A stretch of 8,986 bases of DNA, from NCBI GenBank assembly GCA_031276775.1, contig JAISML010000213.1, forward strand, positions 1-8,986, read 5' to 3'. The stretch comes from Eubacteriales Family XIII. Incertae Sedis bacterium (lineage in GTDB: Bacteria > Bacillota > Clostridia > Peptostreptococcales > Anaerovoracaceae). The translations under genes and the position numbers were made by a program. Numbering within the stretch: the first letter of the stretch is position 1; every line of letters starts with the position of its first letter. The notes under the pieces are model-generated. The model was not told where the DNA came from, searched no databases, and saw only the letters and a program-made list of their open reading frames with translations. This document shows positions 1 to 6,110 of the stretch, piece after piece.

Positions 1-243
1 ATCATTGCGGCGAAGTCTTCGCAGGCGCGGTACGCGGCGCGGAAAGCGGGCGCGGATGACGTGGGCGCGGCGACGGACGGCGCCCGCGAACTTGAAAACG
101 AGATCTGCGATCTCCTCTATCATCTCCTGGTGTTGATGGCGGAACGGGACGTACCGCTTGCGGACGTCGCAGCCGTCCTGCGGGAACGATCCGCCAAGAC
201 CGGAAATCTGAAGAAATTTAAGACGACGGACAGGAACAGCTAA
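1..243 (+). CDS. hisE: Phosphoribosyl-ATP pyrophosphatase, C-terminal part (5' end outside window)
   Basis: This enzyme hydrolyses phosphoribosyl-ATP to phosphoribosyl-AMP and pyrophosphate, the second step of histidine biosynthesis, in the cytoplasm. The reading frame is open from base 1 and ends at TAA 241-243. Visible family features are the IIAAK helix end (first five residues), the ENEICDLLYHLLVLM helix (about residues 32-46 of the visible part) and a tail running RSAKTGNLKKFKTTDRNS. That tail matches the form I know from clostridial HisE. The N-terminal half lies outside the window, so a HisIE fusion cannot be excluded. Between IIAAK and the ICDLLYH helix there are about 19 more residues than usual, rich in Ala, Gly, Asp and Arg, coded by a GC-rich stretch with a repeated heptamer. 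The gene is probably the last of a his cluster to the left, since the next gene appears to have its own promoter. Confidence 0.88.
   Translation: MIAAKSSQARYAARKAGADDVGAATDGARELENEICDLLYHLLVLMAERDVPLADVAAVLRERSAKTGNLKKFKTTDRNS
24..70 (+). repeat. Four copies of GGCGCGG inside hisE
   Basis: The heptamer GGCGCGG occurs at 24-30, 36-42, 49-55 and 64-70, separated by 5, 6 and 8 bp. The copies lie exactly in the part of hisE that codes the extra Ala/Gly/Arg-rich residues between two conserved helices. This looks like degenerate local expansion of a GC-rich unit. Spacing is not a constant multiple of three, so the copies fall in different frames and the protein itself shows no clean repeat. Confidence 0.6.
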
Positions 244-261
244 TCCGGTTGATGGTTCCCG

Positions 262-291
262 TTGCGCTCCGTGCCTTTGCAATGGTATAAT
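262..291 (+). promoter_or_regulatory. Probable sigma-A promoter for nagD with extended -10
   Basis: A perfect -10 hexamer TATAAT lies at 286-291, preceded by TG at 283-284, giving the extended -10 form TGGTATAAT. A weak -35 candidate TTGCGC (262-267) sits 18 bp upstream. The predicted transcription start is near 298, which gives a leader of about 56 nt before the nagD ATG. It is the best promoter match noticed in the window. The -35 is poor, as is common when the extended -10 is present. Confidence 0.7.
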
Positions 292-297
292 TTCAAT

Positions 298-344
298 GAA
301 AAGAAGAGAGAAGAGAAGAGAAGAAAAGAAAAAGAAAAGAAAGG
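298..344 (+). other. 47-nt uninterrupted purine tract in the nagD leader
   Basis: From G298 to G344 the plus strand contains only A and G, in a rough 5-nt rhythm (AAGAG units, then AAAAG units). It begins at the predicted transcription start and ends at the last G of the AAAGG ribosome binding site. The leader RNA would therefore be nearly all purine and largely unstructured. The duplex has the composition for a polypurine-polypyrimidine (H-DNA type) structure. The short imperfect units could slip and change leader length. Confidence 0.8.
340..344 (+). promoter_or_regulatory. Ribosome binding site of nagD
   Basis: AAAGG at 340-344 is 9 nt upstream of the ATG at 354, a normal spacing. It is the end of the purine tract and is entirely within the right arm of the 11-bp inverted repeat. 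It is therefore the element most likely to be masked if the repeat folds in a long read-through RNA. Confidence 0.65.
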
Positions 345-353
345 CACGGAACA

Positions 354-1169
354 ATGAAAGCGCAAAAGGAGAAAACGATCGAAGAACTGAAAGCGAAAAA
401 GGGTTACATCTGCGACATGGACGGGGTGATCTACCACGGGAACGTTCTGCTTCCCGGCGTGAAGGAATTTGTGGATTGGCTCGTGACGAACGATAAGGCA
501 TTTCTGTTTCTCACGAATGCCAGCGAGCGCTCACCGCTGGAACTCAGACAGAAACTGAGCCGGCTCGGTTTGGATGTGCCGGAGGGGAATTTTTACACCA
601 GCGCTTTGGCGACCGCGAAATTCCTGTCCAATCAATCGCCCGGCTGCACGGCTTACATCATCGGCGCGCCCGGTCTGCAGCATGCCCTGTACAGCGCGGG
701 CATTACGCAGAACGATGTGGATCCCGACTACGTGGTGGTGGGGGAGACACGGACGTATACCTACGACAGTATTTTGCGGGCGACGACGCATGTCCTGAAC
801 GGGGCGCGCCTCATCGGCACAAACCCCGACATCACAGGTCCTGCGGAAGAGGGGATCATACCCGCGTGCAAGGCGTTGGTGGCGCCCATCGAGATTGCGA
901 CGGGACGGCAGGCCTATTTTATCGGAAAGCCCAATCCGCTCATGATGCGCACCGGCTTGCGCATGCTGGGCGTTCACTCGGAGGAAGCCGTCATGATCGG
1001 GGATCGCATGGACACCGACATCATCGCAGGCATAGAAACCGGAATCGATACGGTGTTGGTGCTTACGGGCGTCACGCGGAAAAGCGACATCGGGAAATTC
1101 CCTTACAGACCAAAGCACATTCTGCAGAGTGTGGGAGACATTCCCGGTTACAGAGGGGCGCCGGCCTGA
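354..1169 (+). CDS. nagD: NagD-type HAD superfamily (subclass IIA) phosphatase
   Basis: This is a 271-residue cytoplasmic phosphatase with the complete HAD motif set. Motif I is CDMDGV with the nucleophile D21 and acid/base D23. Motif II is LTNAS (T55, N56). Motif III is the lysine of IGKPNP (K192). Motif IV is GDRMDTD (D217, D222), which binds Mg2+. The region between motifs II and III is the IIA-type cap, and stretches such as FYTSALATA and VVGETR follow Escherichia coli NagD closely. Known relatives dephosphorylate nucleotides such as UMP and GMP and some sugar phosphates; the substrate here cannot be read from sequence. The start at 354 is supported by AAAGG 9 nt upstream. About 16 charged residues precede motif I, slightly longer than E. 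coli NagD. No N-acetylglucosamine genes are nearby, so the name reflects family and not pathway. It runs towards birA, ending 26 bp from it. Confidence 0.9.
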   Translation: MKAQKEKTIEELKAKKGYICDMDGVIYHGNVLLPGVKEFVDWLVTNDKAFLFLTNASERSPLELRQKLSRLGLDVPEGNFYTSALATAKFLSNQSPGCTAYIIGAPGLQHALYSAGITQNDVDPDYVVVGETRTYTYDSILRATTHVLNGARLIGTNPDITGPAEEGIIPACKALVAPIEIATGRQAYFIGKPNPLMMRTGLRMLGVHSEEAVMIGDRMDTDIIAGIETGIDTVLVLTGVTRKSDIGKFPYRPKHILQSVGDIPGYRGAPA

Positions 1170-1195
1170 GGGAGCTCCGATGCATGTCCGTCCGC

Positions 1196-2188
1196 TCATT
1201 CGGCGTTCAGGATACTGACCTCACCCGAATGCAGAATGCCGCGTTCGCCGTTTGCGTATTCGACCGCAAGGCTGCCGTCGTCGCCGATTGCCAAGGCGAT
1301 GGCGTTTTCTTTTTGTGCGCCGCGTATGACGTGGATGGGTTTGCCCACGATCATGGAGCGGCGTCGGTAATGCTCCATGAGCGGCTTGCTGTCCGAAAGA
1401 TCGCCGCAGACGGCAAGCGTCCGTTCGATCAGGACGGCGGCGAAGCGGTTTCTGTCACGCGCGGGCAAGCGTATTGAGCCGGCGACGCGGCGGATTTCTT
1501 TCGGGAAAGCCGTTTCCGGGACATTGATGTTGACGCCGACGCCGAGGACAAGGGCTTCGATGCCGCCGCTTTCTATGTCACTGATCGCCTCCGTGAGGAT
1601 GCCGCAGACTTTTTTTCCGTCCATGAATATGTCGTTGACCCACTTGATCCGCGGAGGGGCATCTTCGCACACACATTCTATTGTCTCGCAGACGGCCGTC
1701 GCCGCAGCGATTGTCGTGAGCAAGGATCGTTCCATGTTCGACGCGGGTTTTAAAATGAAACTGAGATATATGCTGTCGGCCGCCGGGGAGCAGAATGTCC
1801 GCCCCCGTCTGCCGCGGCCGGCGGTCTGTTCGTCCGCCGCGATGACGAGACCGAACGGAATCCCGCCGGCGGAAGCCTCGGCGATGATCCGCTTCGCCTC
1901 ATTGTTCGTCGAGTCGATTGTGCGATGGATGGACAGGGGCGGCGCGACGCGGGAAAACCACGGCGACAGACCCTGCGCGGAGAGGATGCGGCTTTCGTCC
2001 GAAAGGGCGTAGCCTCGGTTCGTCCCCGACGTTATGGGATAACCCGCGCGCTTGAGGTCTGACACCGCTTTCCAGATCGCTGTCCTCGAGACGTTCAGCG
2101 ACTTTGCCAGGGACTCACCCGATACGGGCTTCCCTCTGTTTTTTTCCAATGCGCGCAACGTTTCTTCACGGATGTTCATGCGTTTCAC
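1196..2188 (-). CDS. birA: Biotin--[acetyl-CoA-carboxylase] ligase and biotin repressor BirA
   Basis: The protein makes biotinyl-5'-AMP and transfers biotin to a lysine of biotin-dependent carboxylases; as a dimer, proteins of this type also repress biotin synthesis and uptake genes. It has a winged helix at about residues 6-62 (helix-turn-helix SGESLAKSLNVSRTAIWKAV). The catalytic domain carries STNNEA, the biotinyl-AMP loop GRGRRG (124-129), the active-site lysine in IKWVND (K182) and CGILTE. A C-terminal SH3-like domain covers roughly 280-330. The DNA-binding domain places it in the group of ligases that can repress. The longest frame begins with GTG at 2188. The ATG at 2179 (327 residues) is at least as likely, because GGGGGTG lies just upstream at good spacing. 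It follows pepF by 80 bp and has its own -10 element. No biotin genes or clear BirA operator are in the window. Confidence 0.93.
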   Translation of the reverse strand: MKRMNIREETLRALEKNRGKPVSGESLAKSLNVSRTAIWKAVSDLKRAGYPITSGTNRGYALSDESRILSAQGLSPWFSRVAPPLSIHRTIDSTNNEAKRIIAEASAGGIPFGLVIAADEQTAGRGRRGRTFCSPAADSIYLSFILKPASNMERSLLTTIAAATAVCETIECVCEDAPPRIKWVNDIFMDGKKVCGILTEAISDIESGGIEALVLGVGVNINVPETAFPKEIRRVAGSIRLPARDRNRFAAVLIERTLAVCGDLSDSKPLMEHYRRRSMIVGKPIHVIRGAQKENAIALAIGDDGSLAVEYANGERGILHSGEVSILNAE

Positions 2189-2211
2189 CCCCGGGATCTC
2201 TCTGTGCGATC

Positions 2212-2220
2212 ATTTTAACA
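2212..2220 (-). promoter_or_regulatory. Probable extended -10 promoter of birA
   Basis: On the minus strand the sequence reads TGTTAAAAT, an extended -10 with five of six matches to TATAAT. The predicted transcription start near 2205 gives a short leader of about 25 nt, which includes the GGGGGTG ribosome binding site before ATG 2179. There is no convincing -35 at 17-18 bp. birA could thus be expressed apart from the peptidase operon, although read-through from pepF is also possible because no terminator separates them. Confidence 0.5.
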
Positions 2221-2268
2221 CAAATTTCGCTCCGGATTCGGCGAGATCGGCAAAAAACCGGGACTGTC

Positions 2269-4131
2269 TCAGGCGTCGAGCGCCATGAATGCTTCGAAGT
2301 CATTTTGGATCGGCTCGAACGTGGCATTCCAATACGCGTCGTCGTGCAAGTCCATGCCGATGCGCATTGCGTGTTCGTAAATGTTCCCCGCGCAACTCTC
2401 CGCAAGAAACTGTTTGTATCGCTTCATGAAGCCGGACGGTTCCCGTTCGTAAGTCGCGTACAGACCGTTGGCGAACAGAAAGCCGAAGATGTACGGAAAG
2501 TTGTAGTAATGAAAATCGGGGATGTAGTAATGCGGTTTGCACATCCACATGAAAGGATGCGACAGATCGGCATTCAAACCTTTCCCGTAGGCTGTTGTTT
2601 GCGCATCTTTCATGAGTGCGCAGAGTTCTTTCGCGTCCGGCGCCCGCGTCTCCCGGATCCGGATTGCGGCGTCCTCAAACAAAAAACGGCTGAAAATATC
2701 CACGATCCCCTGTGTCGCGCCGGTCAGCCCGATGTGGAGGATCGCCCTGCGCGCGTCGCGGCGGCTTGACCGCAGCATCGACTTTTGCAGGACGGTTTCG
2801 TTGAAAATCGCGGCGGTTTCGCACAGCGACGTCGGAGCGTCCCGAAACGCGAGCGGCATGCCGTCGAGTTGCAACCCGTGGAAAGCATGTCCCAGCTCAT
2901 GCGCGATCGTGCGCATGCCGGAATAGGAAGCCGAGTAATTGAGCAGGATGCGGCTGCAACCTTTGTCGGGCAGATCGCAGCACAGGGCGCCTCCGATTTT
3001 CCCCGTTTCGGCAGGGAAATCGATCCAGTGATCGGCAAAGGCCGTTCGGAACAGGTCCCCCATTTCCGGATGAAAGTCCGCAAAAACTTCGGTGAGCAAC
3101 GCGCGCGCTTCCCCGGGGCCGTACTGCGTCCGATCATCGTCCGGCGGCGCGCACAGCTCATGGTAGGGCAGACCGTCCGCCCAACCCGCGCGACGCGCCC
3201 GCTTCGACAGATATGCCTCAAACAAAGGCAGACGCCGTCGCACGGCGTCCATCATGGCGTCGAGCGTTTCGCGATCCATCCTATTGTAAAAAAGCATCTG
3301 ATCCAGCACTGTGTCGAAACCGCGCAACGACGCGGTCAGAAGACCCTCCCCTTTCACCGCGTTAAAGCAGGCCGCCATCGGCAGCGCATGCTTTTCACAG
3401 CAACGCGTCTCCGCTTCATAGGCTTTCTTCCGTATCCGCTGCGAGGGATGGTTTGCAAGCGCGCGCAGTTTGGAAAGCGGGAGCGCGTCGCCGATCGGCG
3501 TCTCCGGATCCTCATCCAAGGCGTCCAACGCATCTGCGGACGTCAGCGGTTCCCGGGCGGTCGCGTCGATGCGGTTTCGCAATTCCTGCCACGCGAAAGA
3601 GCCGTTCTGTTGCATCTTTTGAACCGTTCGTTCCAATTCTTTCGGCAGCATATGCGCCGTCATCATCCTGCAGTCCCGTATATAGGGCAGGTAGGGACGC
3701 CATTCGGCATGCAGGGCGTCGAAATCCTCCGCACCGAGCATACGAAACAGATCGGCCAAAATCCGTTCGCGATCCGTGCGAAGATTTTCGATGCGCATCA
3801 GACAACGGTTTGCCTCGGCGTGATCGTATTCGACCATCAGCGTAAGCCGCACAAAAGCGGATACGTCGCCGGCAAGCGAACAGAAAGCCTGTATGTCTTC
3901 AAGGAATTTTGGCGTCGGGACGCGTTCTTTCGCGGGAAAGTCCGACAGACGGCGGCTCAGTTCTTCGGCCGCGTTCAAATCCCGTGTGAAGCGGGGATCG
4001 TCAAAGGAATCGTACAAAACGGACAGATCCCAATGGTCGGCGCTGTTGTCCTTTGCACGCACCGCCCCGTCCCCTGCTTGTTTGTCGTTCCCCGACGGCG
4101 CGTCGCCCCCGCGGCTGTTTTTCCGGTTCAT
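2269..4131 (-). CDS. pepF: Oligoendopeptidase F, M3B family zinc metallopeptidase
   Basis: This 620-residue enzyme is a cytoplasmic endopeptidase that cuts short peptides (oligopeptides) into smaller pieces. The N-terminal family signature WDLSVLYDSFDDPRF follows a hydrophilic leader of about 32 residues. The zinc site is HELGH (H411, E412 as catalytic base, H415), with third ligand E438 in SLCETAA. The substrate-binding C-terminal region shows the usual His/Tyr-rich stretch (KPHYYIPDFHYYNFPY). Length is normal for PepF, about 600. The frame stays open well upstream to 4539, but that part is arginine-rich and overlaps the neighbouring gene. The ATG at 4131 is chosen because it forms an ATGA overlap with the stop of the upstream gene, the classic sign of translational coupling. 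There is no signal peptide. It is the last of four tightly linked genes and presumably finishes peptides handled by the two exopeptidases. Confidence 0.92.
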   Translation of the reverse strand: MNRKNSRGGDAPSGNDKQAGDGAVRAKDNSADHWDLSVLYDSFDDPRFTRDLNAAEELSRRLSDFPAKERVPTPKFLEDIQAFCSLAGDVSAFVRLTLMVEYDHAEANRCLMRIENLRTDRERILADLFRMLGAEDFDALHAEWRPYLPYIRDCRMMTAHMLPKELERTVQKMQQNGSFAWQELRNRIDATAREPLTSADALDALDEDPETPIGDALPLSKLRALANHPSQRIRKKAYEAETRCCEKHALPMAACFNAVKGEGLLTASLRGFDTVLDQMLFYNRMDRETLDAMMDAVRRRLPLFEAYLSKRARRAGWADGLPYHELCAPPDDDRTQYGPGEARALLTEVFADFHPEMGDLFRTAFADHWIDFPAETGKIGGALCCDLPDKGCSRILLNYSASYSGMRTIAHELGHAFHGLQLDGMPLAFRDAPTSLCETAAIFNETVLQKSMLRSSRRDARRAILHIGLTGATQGIVDIFSRFLFEDAAIRIRETRAPDAKELCALMKDAQTTAYGKGLNADLSHPFMWMCKPHYYIPDFHYYNFPYIFGFLFANGLYATYEREPSGFMKRYKQFLAESCAGNIYEHAMRIGMDLHDDAYWNATFEPIQNDFEAFMALDA

Positions 4132-6110
4132 TGCGGCACATCTTCTTTCCACGCGCACAGACCGAGTGCGACCAACATGGCAATATAGGTTTCCGTCGCG
4201 TCTTTGTCGCTGCCCGCGACCGCATAGGCGACACGCTCCGCGATCTCGGCCACGGAGTGTCTGCCGTCGATGTGATACTGGATGAGCAATTCCATCAGCG
4301 CGCTGTCCGTCAATTTGGGTCTGCCTTCGGTTTGATACCGGCGCAAAGCCTCCCGCTTTTCTTCGGTGTCCGCGTAATCGTCCAAGGCGCCGCAGGGACC
4401 GCGGTACAGGCGGACGGGAATGGGCGCGTTCCCCGGGATCGCCGCCTCTTCCTCCGGAAGTTTGTCCTCGGTGAACGCAAGATTTCCGTCCCTCAGGCGT
4501 TTCATGGCGCTTTGGAGCGCGCGCACGGTTTTTTCGCATGCGCTTTTTTCCGTTCCGTCAAAGAAGCCGATCAGTGTCTCCGCGGAAGAAGAAAAGACAT
4601 CCGTATAAAACGCCAGGGCGCGCGCCTGTTGCGGAGAGGAAAGATCGGACCGCGCCGTCACGGAGACGAAGCGCCGCTGCAGCCGCGACAGAAGCTCCGT
4701 TGAGACAAGGCGGACGTCCTGCAGGGAAAGCTGCGCGAAGAACCACGCATACGACGCCGCGAACGCGGAGGCTTTCTTCATCAGCAACGGACTGATGACG
4801 TCGGGCGTGTCGCCGTTCGTATGATAAAACTTGTCCGGCCACTGGGACAGCATCAGCGTCGGAATGCCGACGGAAGGATCCGAAAGAATGAAATTGTCGC
4901 TTCCGGAAACAAAGCCGCATTCTGCGCTGTTGAACAGAGGCAATCGGTAGGCGGGAGAGAATCCGGGGACGTCACGGCGCAATTCCTCCAGGATGAGCGA
5001 GCCCAGCGCGCCCGAAAACGAGGGAAGGGCATCCGGTACGTCGCTCAATGTCAGCGGACCGTATCCCAATTCCTGTTTGCCTCCGACCATGTCCAAATTG
5101 ACGGCGGCCTTGACGCGCCGCAGATCGCCCTGCGATTCGATGTAAGCGAACGTGCCGGTGAATTCGGGAACCAGCAACAGGCGAATACCGCGTTTCGGCG
5201 TGGGCAACCGACCGCTTTCCGTCAGATCGCGGATGGCTTTCATCGCTTCCGCCGCTGCGGAGACGCCGCTCAGATTATCGTTGGCAGAGGGTTTTGGATG
5301 GCAAAGATGTGCGAGAATCCAAACTTCCTCCTCCGTTTCCCCGGGCAGGAACGCCGATACATTTTCGAAAGTTCCGTCCCGAAATTCCGCGTCGACGAAA
5401 CAGGTGATCTGCGGAAACGCCGGCTTTGACGGATCGGCTTCGTGCGCGGCCGAAACTGCGCGGCACTGCGCCGCCAACCGCTCCCCTTCCTCCGGAGAGA
5501 GAACGAAGCCAAACGGTTTGACGTCCTCTTCCTTCGTCCACCAAAAGGACGTATACTTTCGCGCGTTCCACATTTCCCGTCTGGTGCGCGCCCCTTCGTT
5601 TTCCACCACATAGTCGGACAGGAAACCCACCGCGCCGCCTTTCCGGATCGCCCAATCGAGATAGGCGTTGAAATCGTCACGGATGAAAACCGCTTTCCCT
5701 CTCAGGGAAAGGTCTTTGTAGGCATCCGGCCCGCTGCCTTTGTCGAGCAGGACGACGTCGAGCGGCCTGTCGCGGTAGTCGCAGGGGAAGCTCTTTTGAA
5801 AGACGCCGATGGGATCCGCGCCGAAGTCGGCCAACACCCTGTCCTCGGGTGTGACCATGCGGCACCGGGCTCCGGCGCAATTCCATTCCCGAAAAGCGCT
5901 TTGCGACATGTAGCGGCGACCGTACACGGCGGGATAGGAGAGAATTTCCGCCGGTATGCCATAGCCCCGCAAAAGCTCCCGGCATTCTTTTGCCGCGTCC
6001 CTGTACGCTTCGGACGCCTGCAAACGATGGTATGCGGACAGCGATCGGATGACCGACAGCATGCGTTCGGAAGAGATGGTTTGCTCAATCATTCGGATCG
6101 TCTGTTTCAT
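4128..6110 (-). CDS. DUF4910/M28-type aminopeptidase-like protein with PA-like insert and C-terminal winged helix
   Basis: This 660-residue protein looks like a zinc aminopeptidase of the M28 fold. All five expected metal or catalytic residues can be placed: H268 or H271 in AHLCHPKPSANDN, D278 in the same motif, E316 in VPEFTG, D340 in NLDMVG and H430 in FYHTNGD. Residues about 115-230 resemble a protease-associated (PA) insert (DVVLLDKG, LRGKAVFIRDD, GAVGFLSDYV). Residues about 600-656 look like a winged helix (YHIDGRHSVAEIAERV, then LVALGLC), as is known from DUF4910 proteins. The exact substrate is unknown. There is no signal peptide, so it is probably cytoplasmic. ATG 6110 lies inside the end of the exporter gene (26-nt overlap), and AGGA is unusually close to it; ATG 6092 is an alternative. 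The stop overlaps the pepF start by 4 nt. Family placement is by recognised motifs, without a database search. Confidence 0.82.
   Translation of the reverse strand: MKQTIRMIEQTISSERMLSVIRSLSAYHRLQASEAYRDAAKECRELLRGYGIPAEILSYPAVYGRRYMSQSAFREWNCAGARCRMVTPEDRVLADFGADPIGVFQKSFPCDYRDRPLDVVLLDKGSGPDAYKDLSLRGKAVFIRDDFNAYLDWAIRKGGAVGFLSDYVVENEGARTRREMWNARKYTSFWWTKEEDVKPFGFVLSPEEGERLAAQCRAVSAAHEADPSKPAFPQITCFVDAEFRDGTFENVSAFLPGETEEEVWILAHLCHPKPSANDNLSGVSAAAEAMKAIRDLTESGRLPTPKRGIRLLLVPEFTGTFAYIESQGDLRRVKAAVNLDMVGGKQELGYGPLTLSDVPDALPSFSGALGSLILEELRRDVPGFSPAYRLPLFNSAECGFVSGSDNFILSDPSVGIPTLMLSQWPDKFYHTNGDTPDVISPLLMKKASAFAASYAWFFAQLSLQDVRLVSTELLSRLQRRFVSVTARSDLSSPQQARALAFYTDVFSSSAETLIGFFDGTEKSACEKTVRALQSAMKRLRDGNLAFTEDKLPEEEAAIPGNAPIPVRLYRGPCGALDDYADTEEKREALRRYQTEGRPKLTDSALMELLIQYHIDGRHSVAEIAERVAYAVAGSDKDATETYIAMLVALGLCAWKEDVPQ

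Larger units (their letters stand above)
268..350. repeat. 11-bp perfect inverted repeat flanking the purine tract
   Basis: TCCGTGCCTTT at 268-278 is the exact reverse complement of AAAGGCACGGA at 340-350, with 61 nt between the arms. The right arm contains the AAAGG ribosome binding site of the downstream phosphatase gene. The left arm lies upstream of the -10 box and so outside the transcript predicted to start near 298. Only RNA reading through from hisE would contain both arms. There is no T-run after the right arm, so it is not an intrinsic terminator. The flanks show no target-site duplication. Confidence 0.75.

Noticed and set aside
296..496. Short Lys/Arg-rich frame starting with ATG in the purine tract, and the opposite Phe/Leu-rich frame (240-437)
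   Set aside because: Both are artefacts of the homopurine run. The ATG at 296 lies at or before the predicted transcription start and has no ribosome binding site.
2205..2225. Possible BirA operator near the birA -10 (TTGTGTTAA)
   Set aside because: Biotin operators are paired inverted half-sites with a fixed spacer; no second half-site is present.
2245..2271. Possible terminator after pepF (CCGG followed by TTTTTT on the minus strand)
   Set aside because: No stable stem directly precedes the T-run; the nearest GGCG/CGCC stem has four pairs and lies too far upstream.
2785..4188. Long plus-strand open frame (467 codons) opposite pepF
   Set aside because: It is rich in Arg, Gln and His, matches no family, has no ribosome binding site and lies opposite a well-supported gene. 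Long antisense frames are expected in GC-rich coding DNA.
4132..4539. In-frame N-terminal extension of pepF
   Set aside because: It overlaps the end of the DUF4910/M28 gene by 400 bp, is arginine-rich with no family match, and the ATG at 4131 forms a typical ATGA overlap.
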